Shown here: positions 23,801-37,173 of the stretch, piece by piece
How positions within the stretch are numbered: position 1 is the stretch's first letter
Layout: every line of letters starts with the position of its first letter
Source: Liolophura sinensis
Taxonomy: Eukaryota > Mollusca > Polyplacophora > Chitonida > Chitonidae
Length of the DNA stretch: 64,000 nt
Assembly: GCF_032854445.1 (NCBI RefSeq)
Contig: NW_027018143.1
Span: 1-64,000, forward strand
Direction of reading: 5' to 3'
Notes under the pieces: generated by a model
What the model was told of the DNA's origin: nothing
The model's database searches: none
What the model saw: the letters and a program-made list of their open reading frames with translations, nothing else
Translations under genes and position numbers: made by a program

Positions 23801-26800
23801 ACAAATGGTGTGGTTTTTCTACACGTAGATAAAGACATTGAGATTGTCTTGCGCTTAGAAGTAAGGCAATTGCTGGGTGAGTTAAATGGGCTTAGTCCAA
23901 AGATTTCAGGTCTTCTGGGCTACCGAAGGGCACATAACTTATAGTCAAAAGTTGAATATAGTAATGACCAGTCGCGATTGTACAGAGTACAGTGTAGCCG
24001 ATTTCAATTAACAAAAAGACCAGGTAAAAATTCAAAAGTGGAAAAACTGTTCCAGTGCTGCTGGTAAGAGGCTAATCCGACGTATTTTGTGACGAGAAAT
24101 CGAATTGGGCAAACCGCGTTGCTCTCCGACCAATACTTTTGGCTGTAGTGACAATTGAATGATCATTTATGCCATAACCACGTGCACAGCAACGGCTCTT
24201 ACTCCATGGAAACCAGGGAAATTTGCAATTTTTCAACAGCTGCCGATGCCTGGCTCAATTCCGCATCTTTTGGCACCTTACTGAAGTGGGTCAGTGTTCA
24301 GTTGTACTTTTTACAGCAGACTGTATCAAGTACCTTGTGTTTTTCACGTACAAATGGTCTGGTTTTTCTACACGTAGATAAAGACATTGAGATTGTCTTG
24401 GACTTAGAAGTAAGACAATTGCTGGGTGAGTTAAATGGGCTTGGCCCAAAGATTTCAGGTCTTCTGGGCTACCGAAGGGCACATAACTTATAGTCAAAAG
24501 TTGAATATAGTAATGACCAGTCGCGATTGTACAGAGTACAGTGTAACCGATTTCAATTAACAAAAAGACCAGGTAAAAATGCAAAAGTGGAAAAACTGTT
24601 CCAGTGTTGCTGGTAAGAGGCTAATCCGACGTATTTTGTGACGAGAAATCGAATGGTGCAAACCGCGTTGCTCTCCGACCAATACTTTTGGCTGTAGTGA
24701 CAATTGAATGATCATTGATATCATAATCACGTGCCCAGCAACGTCTCTTACTCCATGGAAACCAGGGAAATTTGCAATTTTTCAACAGCTACCGATGCCT
24801 GGCCCAATTCCGCATCTTTTGGCACCTTACTGAAGTGGGTCAGTGTTCAGTTGTACTTTTTACAGCAGACTGTATCAAGTACCTTGTGTTTTTTACGTAC
24901 AAATGGTCTGGTTTTTTTACACGTAGATAAAGACATTGAGATTGTCTTGGACTTAGAAGTAAGACAAATGCTGGGTGAGTTAAATGAGCTTGGCCCAAGG
25001 ATTTCAGGTCTTCTGGGCTACCGAAGGGCACATAACTTATAGTCAAAAGTTGAATATAGTAATGACCAGTCGCGATTGTACAGAGTACAGTGTAGCCGGT
25101 TTCAATTAACAAAAAGACCAGGCAAACATGCAAAAGTGGAAAAAATGTTCCAGTACTGCTTGTAAGAGGCTAATCCGACGTATTTTATGACGAAAAATCG
25201 AATGGTGCAAACCGCGTTGCTCTCCGACCAATACTTTTGGCTGTAGGGACAATTGAATGATCATTGATGTCATAATCACGTGCATACCATCGGCTCTTAC
25301 TCCATGGAAACCAGATAAATTTGCAATTTTTCAACAGCTGCCGATGCCTGTCTCAATTCCACATCTTTTGGCACCTTACTGAAGTTGCGTCAGTGTTCAG
25401 TTGTACTTTTTACAGCAGACTGTATCAAGTACCTTGTGTTTTTCACGTACAAATGGTGTGGTTTTTCTACACGTAGATAAAGACATTGAGATTGTCTTGC
25501 ACTTAGAAGTAAAGCAATTGCTGGGTGAGTTAAATGGGCTTAGCCCAAAGATTTCAGGTCTTCTGGGCTACCGAAGGGCACATAACTTATAGTCAAAAGT
25601 TGAATATAGTAATGACCAGTCGCGATTGTACAGAGTACAGTGTAGCCGATTTCAATTAACAAAAAGACCAGGTAAAAATGCAAAAGTGGAAAAACTGTTC
25701 CAGTGCTGCTGGTAAGAGGCTAATCCGACGTATTTTGTGACGAGAAATCGAATGGTGCAAACCGCGTTGCTCTCCGACCAATACTTTTGGCTGTAGCGAC
25801 AATTGAATAATCATTTATGTCATAATCACGTGCATACCAACGGCTTTTATTCCATGGAAACCAGGGAAATTTGCAATTTTTCAACAGCTGCCGATACCTG
25901 GCTCAATTCCGCATCTTTTGGCACCTTACTGAAGTGGGTCAGTGTTCAGTTGTACTTTTTACAGCAGACTGTATCAAGTACCTTTTGTTTTTCACGTACA
26001 AATGGTGTGGTTTTTCTACACGTAGATAAAGACATTGAGATTGTCTTGCACTTAGAAGTAAGGCAATTGCTGGGTGAGTTAAATGGGCTTAGCCCAAAGA
26101 TTTCAGGTCTTCTGGGCTACCGAAGGGCACATAACTTATAGTCAAAAGTTGAATATAGTAATGACCAGTCGCGATTGTACAGAGTACAGTGTAGCCGATT
26201 TCAATTAACAAAAAGACCAGGCAAAAATTCAAAAGTGGAAAAACTGTTCCAGTGCTGCTGGTAAGAGGCTAATCCGACGTATTTTGTGACGAGAAATCGA
26301 ATTGGGCAAACCGCGTTGCTCTCCGACCAATACTTTTGGCTGTAGTGACAATTGAATGATCATTTATGCCATAACCACGTGCACAGCAACGGCTCTTACT
26401 CCATGGAAACCAGGGAAATTTGCAATTTTTCAACAGCTGCCGATGCCTGGCTCAATTCCGCATCTTTTGGCACCTTACTGAAGTGGGTCAGTGTTCAGTT
26501 GTACTTTTTACAGCAGACTGTATCAAGTACCTTGTGTTTTTCACGTACAAATGGTCTGGTTTTTCTACACGTAGATAAAGACATTGAGATTGTCTTGGAC
26601 TTAGAAGTAAGACAATTGCTGGGTGAGTTAAATGGGCTTGGCCCAAAGATTTCAGGTCTTCTGGGCTACCGAAGGGCACATAACTTATAGTCAAAAGTTG
26701 AATATAGTATTGACCAGTCGCGATTGTTCAGAGTACAGTGTAGCCGGTTTCAATTAACAAAAAGACCAGGCAAACATGCAAAAGTGGAAAAAATGTTCCA

Positions 26801-29800
26801 GTGCTGCTTGTAAGAGGCTAATCCGACGTATTTTATGACGAAAAATCGAATGGTGCAAACCGCGTTGCTCTCCGACCAATACTTTTGGCAGTAGGGACAA
26901 TTGAATGATCATTGATGTCATAATCACGTGCCCAGCAACGGCTCTTACTCCATGGAAACCAGGGAAATTTGCAATTTTCAACAGCTGCCGATGCCTGGCT
27001 CAATTCCACATCTTTTGGCACCTTACTGAAGTGGGTCAGTGTTAAGTTGTACTTTTTACAGCAGACTGTATCAAGTACCTTGTCTTTTTTATGTACAAAT
27101 GGTGTGGTTTTTCTACACGTAGATAAAGACATTGAGATTGTCTTGGACTTAGAAGTAAGACAATTGCTGGGTGAGTTAAATGGGCTTAGCCCAAAGATTT
27201 CAGGTCTTCTGGGCTACCGAAGGGCACATAACTTATAGTCAAAAGTTGAATATAGTAATGACCAGTCGCGATTGTACAAAGTACAGTGTAGCCGGTTTCA
27301 AATAACAAAAAGACCAGGTAAAAATGCAAAAGTGGAAAAACTGTTCCAGTGTTGCTGGTAAGAGGCTAATCCGACGTATTTTGTGACGAGAAATCGAATG
27401 GTGCAAACCGCGTTGCTCTCGGACCAATACTTTTGGCTGTAGTGACAATTGAATGATCATTTATGTCATAATCACGTGCGTAGCAACGGCTCTTACTCCA
27501 TGGAAACCAGGAAAATTTGCAATTTTTCAACAGCTGCCGATCCCTGGCTCAATTCCGCATCTTTTGGCACCTTACTGAAGTGGGTCAGTGTTAAGTTGTA
27601 CTTTTTACAGCAGACTGTATCAAGAACCTTGTGTTTTATATGTACAAAAGGTCTGGTTTTTCTACACGTAGATAAAGACATTGAGATTGTCTTCGACTTA
27701 GAAGTAAGGCAATTGCTGGGTGAGTTAAATGGGCTTAGCCCAAAGATTTCAGGTCTTCTGGGCTATCGAAGGGCACATAACTTATAGTCAAAAGTTGAAT
27801 ATAGTAATGACCAGTCGCGATTGTACAGAGTACAGTGTAACCGATTTCAATTAACAAAAAGACCAGGTAAAAATGCAAAAGTGGAAAAACTGTTCCAGTG
27901 TTGCTGGTAAGAGGCTAATCCGACGTATTTTGTGACGAGAAATCGAATGGTGCAAACCGCGTTGCTCTCCGACCAATACTTTTGGCTGTAGTGACAATTG
28001 AATGATCATTGATATCATAATCACGTGCCCAGCAACGTCTCTTACTCCATGGAAACCAGGGAAATTTGCAATTTTTCAACAGCTACCGATGCCTGGCCCA
28101 ATTCCGCATCTTTTGGCACCTTACTGAAGTGGGTCAGTGTTCAGTTGTACTTTTTACAGCAGACTGTATCAAGTACCTTGTGTTTTTTACGTACAAATGG
28201 TCTGGTTTTTTTACACGTAGATAAAGACATTGAGATTGTCTTGGACTTAGAAGTAAGACAATTGCTGGGTGAGTTAAATGAGCTTGGCCCAAGGATTTCA
28301 GGTCTTCTGGGCTACCGAAGGGCACATAACTTATAGTCAAAAGTTGAATATAGTAATGACCAGTCGCGATTGTACAGAGTACAGTGTAGCCGGTTTCAAT
28401 TAACAAAAAGACCAGGCAAACATGCAAAAGTGGAAAAAATGTTCCAGTACTGCTTGTAAGAGGCTAATCCGACGTATTTTATGACGAAAAATCGAATGGT
28501 GCAAACCGCGTTGCTCTCCGACCAATACTTTTGGCTGTAGGGACAATTGAATGATCATTGATGTCATAATCACGTGCATACCATCGGCTCTTACTCCATG
28601 GAAACCAGATAAATTTGCAATTTTTCAACAGCTGCCGATGCCTGTCTCAATTCCACATCTTTTGGCACCTTACTGAAGTTGGGTCAGTGTTCAGTTGTAC
28701 TTTTTACAGCAGACTGTATCAAGTACCTTGTGTTTTTCACGTACAAATGGTGTGGTTTTTCTACACGTAGATAAAGACATTGAGATTGTCTTGCACTTAG
28801 AAGTAAAGCAATTGCTGGGTGAGTTAAATGGGCTTAGCCCAAAGATTTCAGGTCTTCTGGGCTACCGAAGGGCACATAACTTATAGTCAAAAGTTGAATA
28901 TAGTAATGACCAGTCGCGATTGTACAGAGTACAGTGTAGCCGATTTCAATTAACAAAAAGACCAGGTAAAAATGCAAAAGTGGAAAAACTGTTCCAGTGC
29001 TGCTGGTAAGAGGCTAATCCGACGTATTTTGTGACGAGAAATCGAATGGTGCAAACCGCGTTGCTCTCCGACCAATACTTTTGGCTGTAGCGACAATTAA
29101 ATAATCATTTATGTCATAATCACGTGCGTAGCAACGGCTCTTACTCCATGGAAACCAGGGAAATCTGCAATTTTTCAACAGCTGCCGATGCATGCCTCAA
29201 TTCCGCATCTTTTGGCACCTTACTGAAGTGGGTCAGTGTTCAGTTGTACTTTTTACAGCAGACTGTATCAAGTACCTTGTGTTTTTCATGTACAAATGGT
29301 GTGGTTTTTCTACACGTAGATAAAGACATTGAGATTGTCTTGGACTTAGAAGTAAGACAATTGCTGGGTGAGTTAAATGCGCTTGGCCCAAAGATTTGAC
29401 GTCTTCTGGGCTACCGAAGGGCACATAACTTATAGTCAAAAGTTGAATATAGTAATGACCAGTCGCGTTGGTACATAGTACAGTGTAGCCGATTTCAATT
29501 AACAAAAAGACCAGGTAAAAATGCAAAATTGGAAAAACTGTTCCAGTGCTGCTGGCAAGAGGCTAATCCGACGTATTTTGTGACGAGAAATCGAATGGTG
29601 CAATCCGCGTTGCTCTCCGACCAATACTTTTGGCTGTAGCGACAATTGAATAATCATTTATGTCATAATCACGTGCATACCAACGGCTTTTATTCCATGG
29701 AAACCAGGGAAATTTGCAATTTTTCAACAGCTGCCGATACCTGGCTCAATTCCGCATCTTTTGGCACCTTACTGAAGTGGGTCAGTGTTCAGTTGTACTT

Positions 29801-31838
29801 TTTACAGCAGACTGTATCAAGTACCTTTTGTTTTTCACGTACAAATGGTGTGGTTTTTCTACACGTAGATAAAGACATTGAGATTGTCTTGCACTTAGAA
29901 GTAAGGCAATTGCTGGGTGAGTTAAATGGGCTTAGCCCAAAGATTTCAGGTCTTCTGGGCTACCGAAGGGCACATAACTTATAGTCAAAAGTTGAATATA
30001 GTAATGACCAGTCGCGATTGTACAGAGTACAGTGTAGCCGATTTCAATTAACAAAAAGACCAGGCAAAAATGCAAAAGTGGAAAACCTGTTCCAGTGCTG
30101 CTGGTAAGAAGCTGATCCGACGTATTTTGTGACGAGAAATCGAATGGTGCAAACCGCGTTGCTCTCCGACCAATACTTTTGGCTGTAGCGACAATTGAAT
30201 GATCATTTATGTCATAATCACGTGCGTAGCAACGGCTCTTACTCCATGGAAACCAGGGAAATTTGCAATTTTTCAACAGCTGCCGATGCCTGGCTCAATT
30301 CCGAATCTTTTGGCACCTTACTGAAGTGGGTCAGTGATCAGTTGTACTTTTTACAGCAGACTGTATCAAGTACCTTGTTTTTTTTTATGTACAAATGGTG
30401 TGGTTTTTCTACACGTAGATAAAGACATTGAGATTGTCTTCGACTTAGAAGTAAGACAATTCCTGGGTGAGTTAAATGGGCTTAGCCCAAAGATTTCAGG
30501 TCTTCTGGGCTACCGAAGGGCACATAACTTATAGTCAAAAGTTGAATATAGTAATGACCAGTCGCGATTGTACAGAGTACAGTGTAGCCGATTTCAATTA
30601 ACAAAAAGACCAGGTAAAAATGCAAAAGTGGAAAAACTGTTCCAGTGCTGCTGGCAAGAGGCTAATCCGACGTATTTTGTGACGAGAAATCGAATGGTGC
30701 AAACGGCGTTGCTCTCCGACCAATACTTTTGGCTGTAGCGCCAATTAAATAATCATTTATGTCATAATCACGTGCGCAGCAACGGCTCTTACTCCATGGA
30801 AACCAGGCAAATTTGCAATTTTTCAACAGCTGCCGATGCCTGGCTCAATTCCGCATCTTTTGGCACCTTACTGAAGTGGGCCAGTGTTCAGATGTACTTT
30901 TTACAGCAGACTGTATCAAGTACCTTGTGTTTTTCATGTACAAATGGTGTGGTTTTTCTACACGTAGATAAAGACATTGACATTGTCTTCGACTTAGAAG
31001 TAAGACAATTGCTGGGTGAGTTAAATGGGCTTGGCCCAAAGATTTCAGGTCTTCTGGGCTACCGAAGGGCACATAACTTATAGTCAAAAGTTGAATATAG
31101 TAATGACCAGTCGCGATTGTACAGAGTACAGTGTAGCCGGTTTCAATTAACAAAAAGACCAGGCAAAAATGCAAAAGTGGAAAAACTGTTCCAGTGCTGC
31201 TGGTAAGAGGCTAATCCGACGTATTTTGTGACGAGAAATCGAATAGTGCAAACCGCGTTGCTCTCCGACCAATACTTTTGCCTGTAGTGACAATTGAATG
31301 ATCATTTATGTCATAATCACGTGCACAGCAACGGCTCTTACTCCATGGAAACCAGGGATATTTGCAATTTTTCAACAGCTGCCGATCCCTGGCTCAATTC
31401 CGCATCTTTTGGCACCTTACTGAAGTGGGTCAGTGTTCAGTTGTACTTTTTACAGCAGACTGTATCAAGTACCGTGTGTTTTTTATGTACAAATGGTGTG
31501 GTTTTTCTACACGTAGATAAAGACATTGAGATTGTCTTGCACTTAGAAGTAAGACAATTGCTGGGTGAGTTAAATGGGCTTAGCCCAAAGATATCAGGTC
31601 TTCTGGGCTACCGAAGGGCACATAACTTATAGTCAAAAGTTGAATATAGTAATGACCAGTCGCGATTGTACAGAGTACAGTGTAGCCGATTTCAATTAAC
31701 AAAAAGACCAGGCAAAAATGCAAAAGTGGAAAAACTGTTCCAGTCTTGCTGGTATAAGGCTAATCCGACGTATTTTGTGACGAGAAATCGAATGGTGCAA
31801 ACTGCGTTGCTCTCCGACCAATACTTTTGGCTGTAGCG
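20857..31838 (+). repeat. Satellite block 6: pure C-subfamily domain, 20 monomers
   Basis: Starts are 20857, 21406, 21955, 22504, 23053, 23602, 24151, 24700, 25249, 25799, 26348, 26897, 27445, 27994, 28543, 29093, 29642, 30191, 30741 and 31290. None carries the TATAAAT string. Private variants recur at several spacings. ccataaccacgtgcacag occurs in units 21406, 24151 and 26348. gatccctggctc occurs in 23602, 27445 and 31290. attgatatcataatc occurs in 24700 and 27994. gcataccatcggctc occurs in 25249 and 28543. ggcttttattcc occurs in 25799 and 29642. ggcagtaggg precedes 21955 and 26897. Spacings are 4, 5, 6, 7 and 9 monomers, the sign of repeated overlapping duplication. Confidence 0.85.
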
Positions 31839-32234
31839 ACAATTGAATGATCATTGATGTCATAATTACGTGTCCAGCAACGGCTCTTACTCCATGGAAA
31901 CCATGGATATTTGCAATTTTTTAACAGCTGCCGATGCCTGGCCCAATTCCGCATCTTTTGGCACCTTATAAATGTGGGTCAGTTTTTAGTTGTACTTTTT
32001 ACAGCAGACTGTATCAAGTACCTTGTGTTTTTCAGGTACAAATGGTGTGGTTTTTCGCGATTGTACAGAGTACAGTGTAGCCGGTTTCAATTAACAAAAA
32101 GACCAAGCAAAAATGCAAAAGTGGAAAAACTGTTTCCAGTGCTACTAGTAAGAGGCTAATCCGACGTATTTTGTGACAAGAAATCGAATGGTGCAATCCG
32201 CGTTGCTCTCCGACCAATACTTTTGGCTGTAGCG
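31839..32234 (+). repeat. Truncated T monomer (396 bp, internal deletion of about 153 bp)
   Basis: The unit is normal up to ggtgtggtttttc (ending 32056) and then jumps directly to gcgattgtacagag. The normally intervening stretch, from the ctacacgtag dyad through the hairpin to aatgaccag, is absent. The two bases tc are shared by both sides of the break, consistent with a microhomology-mediated or slippage deletion. The 3' part then ends normally. It is the only T monomer between 20857 and 33331 and the only grossly short unit in the window. Confidence 0.9.
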
Positions 32235-35200
32235 ACAATTGAATAATCATTTATGTCATAATCACGTGCGTAGCAACGGCTATTACTCCATGGAAACCAG
32301 GGAAATTTGCAATTTTTCAACAGCTGCCGATGCCTGGCTCAATTCCGCATCTTTTGGCACCTTACTAAAGTGGGCCAGTGTTCAGATGTACTTTTTACAG
32401 CAGACTGTATCAAGTACCTTGTGTTTTTCATGTACAAATGGTGTGGTTTTTCTACACGTAGATAAAGACATTGACATTCTCTTAGACTTAGAAGTAAGAC
32501 AATTGCTGGGTGAGTTAAATGGGCTTGGCCCAAAGATTTCAGGTCTTCTGGGCTACCGAAGGGCACATAACTTATAGTCAAAAGTTGAATATAGTAATGA
32601 CCAGTCGCGATTGTACAGAGTACAGTGTAGCCGGTTTCAATTAACAAAAAGACCAGGCAAAAATGAAAAAGTGGAAAAACTGTTCCAGTGCTGCTGGTAA
32701 GAGGCTAATCCGACGTATTTTGTGACGAGAAATCGAATAGTGCAAACCGCGTTGCTCTCCGACCAATACTTTTGCCTGTAGTGACAATTGAATGATCATT
32801 TATGTCATAATCACGTGCACAGCAACGGCTCTTACTCCATGGAAACCAGGGAAATTTGCAATTTTTCAACAGCTGCCGATACCTGGCTCAATTCCGCATC
32901 TTTTGGCACCTTATTCATGTGGGATTGCGGTCAGTTGTACTTTTTACAGCAGACTGTATCAAGTACCTTGTGTTTTTCACGTAGAAATGATCTGGTTTTT
33001 CTACACGTAGATAAAGACATTGAGATTGTCTTGGACTTAGAAGTAAGACAATTGCTGGGTGAGTTAAATGGGCTTAGCCCAAAGATTTGACGTCTTCTGG
33101 GCTACCGAAGGGCACATAACTTATAGTCAAAAGTTGAATATAGTAATGACCAGTCACGATTGTACAGAGTACAGTGTAGCCGATTTCAATTACAAAAAGA
33201 CCAGGCAAAAATGCAAAAGTGGAAAATCCGTTCCAGTGCTGCTGGTAAGAGGCTAATCAGACGTATTTTGTGACGACAAATCGAATGGTGCAAACCGCGT
33301 TGCTCTCCGACCAATACTTTTGGCTGTAGCGACAATTCAATGATCATTGATGTCATAATCACGTGCCCAGCAACGGCTCTTACTCCATGGAAACCAGGGA
33401 TATTTGCAATTTTTTAACAGCTGATGATGCCTGGCCCAATTCCGCATCTTTTGGCACCTTATAAATGTGGGTCAGTGTTTAGTTGTACTTTTTACAGCAG
33501 ACTGTATCAAGTACCTTGTGTTTTTTATGTACAAATGGTGTGGTTTTTCTACACGTAGATAAAGACATTGAGATTGTCTTGCACTTAGAAGTAAGGCAAT
33601 TGCTGGGTGAGTTAAATGGGCTGAGCCCAAAGATTTCAGGTCTTCTGGGCTACCGAAGGGCACATAACTTATAGTCAAAAGTTGAATATAGTAATGACCA
33701 GTCGCGATTGTACAGAGTACAGTGTAGCCGGTTTCAATTAACTAAAAGACCAGGCAAAAATGCAAAAGTGGAAAAACTGTTCCAGTGCTACTAGTAAGAG
33801 GCTAATCCGACGTATTTTGTGACGAGAAATCGAATGGTGCAATCCGCGTTGCTCTCCGACCAATACATTTGGCTGTAGCGACAATTGAATGATCATTTAT
33901 GCCATAATCACGTGCGTAGCAACGGCTCTTACTCCATGGAAACCAGGGAAATTTGCAATTTGTCAACAGCTGCCGATGCCTGGCTCAATTCCGCATCTTT
34001 TGGCACCTTACTGAAGTGGGTCAGTGTTCAGTTGTACTTTTTACAGCAGACTGTATCAAGTACCTTGTGTTTTTCATGTACAAATGGTGTGGTTTTTCTA
34101 CACGTAGATAAAGATATTGAGATTGTCTTGCACTTCGAAGTAAGGCAATTGCTGGGTGAGTTAAATGGGCTTAGCCCAAAGATTTCAGGTCTTTTGGGCT
34201 ACCGAAGGGCACATAACTTATAGTCAAAAGTTGAATATAGTAATGACCAGTCACGATTGTACAGAGTACAGTGTAGCCGATTTCAATTAACAAAATGACC
34301 AGGCAAAAATGCAAAAGTGGAAAATCCGTTCCAGTGCTGCTGGTAAGAGGCTAATCCGACGTATTTTGTGACGAGAAATCGAATGGTGCAAACCGCGTTG
34401 CTCTCCGACCAATACTTTTGGCTGTAGCGACAATTCAATGATCATAAATGTCATAATCACGTGCCCAGCAACGCCTCTTACTCCATGGAAACCAGGGATA
34501 TTTGCAATTTTTTAACAGCTGCCGATGCCTGGCGCAATTCCGCATCTTTTGGCACCTTACTGAAGTGGGTCAGTGTTCAGTTGTACTTTTTACAGCAGAC
34601 TGTATCAAGTACCTTGTGTTTTTTATGTACAAATGGTGTGGTTTTTCTACACGTAGATAAAGACATTGAGATTGTCTTGCACTTAGAAGTAAGGCAAGTG
34701 CTGGGTGAGTTAAATGGGCTTAGCCCAAAGATTTCACGTTGTCTGGGCTACCGAAGGGCACATAACTTATAGTCAAAAGTTGAATATAGTAATGACCAGT
34801 CGCAATTGTACAGAGTACAGTGTAGCCGATTTCAATTAACTAAAAGACCAGGTAAAAATGCAAAAGTGGAAAAACTGTTCCAGTGCTGCTGGTAAGAGGC
34901 TAATCCGACGTATTTTGTGACGAAAAATCGAATGGTGCAAACCGCGTTGCTCTCCGACCAATACTTTTGCCTGTAGTGACAATTGAATAATTATTTATGT
35001 CATAATCACGTGCACAGCAACGGCTCTTACTCCATGGAAAACCAGGGATATTCCAATTTTTCAACAGCTGCCGATGCCTGGCTCAATTCCGCATCTTTTG
35101 GCACCTTACTGAAGTGGGTCAGTGTTCAGTTGTACTTTTTACAGCAGACTGTATCAAGTACCTTGTGTTTTTCATGTACAAATGGTGTGGTTTTTCTACA

Positions 35201-37173
35201 CGTAGATAAAGATATTGAGATTGTCTTGCACTTCGAAGTAAGGCAATTGCTGGGTGAGTTAAATGGGCTTAGCCCAAAGATTTCAGGTCTTCTGGGCTAC
35301 CGAAGGGCACATAACTTATAGTCAAAAGTTGAATATAGTAATGACCAGTCACGATTGTACAGAGTACAGTGTAGCGGTTTCAATTAACAAAAAGACCAGG
35401 CAAAAATGCAAAAGTGGAAAATCTGTTCCAGTGCTGCTGGTAAGAGGCTAATCCGACGTATTTTGTGACGAGAAATCGAATGGTGCAAACCGCGTTGCTC
35501 TCCGACCAATACTTTTGCCTGTAGTGACAATTGAATGATCATTTATGTCATAATCACGAGCACAGCAACGGCTCTTACTCCATGGAAACCAGGGATATTT
35601 GCAATTTTTCAACAGCTGCCGATGCCTGGCTCAATTCCGAATCTTTTGGCACCTTACTGAAGTGGGTCAGTGTTCAGTTGTACTTTTTACAGCGGACTGT
35701 ATCAAGTACCTTGTGTTTTTTATGTACAAATGGTCTGGTTTTTCTACACGTAGATAAAGACATTGAGATTGTCTTGCACTTAGAAGTAAGACAATTGCTG
35801 GGTGAGTTAAATGGGCTTAGCCCAAAGATTTGACGTCTTCTGGGCTACCGAAAGGCACATAACTTATAGTCAAAAGTTGAATATAGTAATGACCAGTCGC
35901 GATTGTACAGAGTACAGTGTAGCCGATTTCAATTAACAAAAAGACCAGGCAAAAATGCAAAAGTGGAAAAACTGTGCCAGTGCTGCTGGTAAGAGGCTAA
36001 TCCGACGTATTTTGTGACGAAAAATCGAATGGTGCAAACCGCGTTTCTCTCCGACTAATACTTTTGCCTGTAGTGACAATTGAATGATCATTTATGTCAT
36101 AATCACGTGCACAGCAACGGCTCTTACTCCATGGAAACCAGGGAAATTTGCAATTTTTCAACAGCTGCCGACGCCTGGCTCAATTCCGAATCTTTTGGCA
36201 CCTTACTGAAGTGGGTCAGTCTTCAGTTGTACTTTTTACAGCAGACTGTATCAAGTACCTTGTGTTTTTTATGTACAAATGGTGTGGTTTTTCTACACGT
36301 AGATAAAGACATTGAGATTGTCTTGGACTTAGAAGTAAGACAATTGCTGGGTGAGTTAAATGGGCTTAGCCCAAAGATTTCAGGTCTTCTGGGCTACCGA
36401 AGGGCACATAACTTATAGTCAAAAGTTGAATATAGTAATGACCAGTCGCGATTGTACAGAGTACAGTGTAGCCGATTTCAATTAACTAAAAGACCAGGTA
36501 AAAATGCAAAAGTGGAAAAACTGTTCCAGTGCTGCTGGTAAGAGGCTAATCCGACGTATTTTGTGACGAAAAATCGAATGGTGCAAACCGCGTTGCTCTC
36601 CGACCAATACTTTTGCCTGTAGTGACAATTGAATGATCATTTATGTCATAATCACGTGCACAGCAACGGCTCTTAGTCCATGGAAACCAGGGAAATTTGC
36701 AATTTTTCAACAGCTGCCGATGCCTGGCTCAATTCCGAATCTTTTGGCACCTTACTGAAGTGGGTCAGTGTTCAGTTGTACTTTTTACAGCAGACTGTAT
36801 CAAGTACCTTGTGTTTTTCATGTACAAATGGTGTGGTTTTTCTACACGTAGATAAAGACATTGAGATTGTCTTGCACTTAGAAGTAAGGCAATTGCTGGG
36901 TGAGTTAAATGGGCTTAGCCCAAAGATTTGACGTCTTCTGGGCTACCGAAGGGCACATAACTTATAGTCAAAAGTTGAATATAGTAATGACCAGTAGCGA
37001 TTGTACAGAGTACAGTGTAGACGGTTTCAATTAACAAAAAGACCAGGCAAAAATGCAAAAGTGGAAAAACTGTTCCAGTGCTGCTGGTAAGAGGCTAATC
37101 CAACGTATTTTGTAACGAGAAATCGAATGGTGCAAACCGCGTTGCTCTCCGACCAATACTTTTGGCTGTAGCG
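32235..37173 (+). repeat. Satellite block 8: mostly C monomers with copied pairs
   Basis: Starts are 32235, 32784, 33332 (T), 33881, 34430, 34979, 35527, 36076 and 36625. Units 32235 and 30741 share gggccagtgttcagatg. Their following units share gaatagtgcaaacc and ttttgcctgtagtgac, so this pair is a copy across the truncated unit. Unit 32784 has cttattcatgtggga, the minor third state. Units 33881 and 34979 share aaagatattgag and cacttcgaagtaagg, two monomers apart. The same variant reappears at 43755, 45948 and (as cttccaag) 56384. CpG-to-CpA change cagtcacgattg is present at about 33151, 34249 and 35347. Confidence 0.82.

Noticed and set aside
32050-32060. Insertion of foreign DNA at the truncated unit
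   Set aside because: Both sides of the junction are ordinary monomer sequence. It is a pure deletion.
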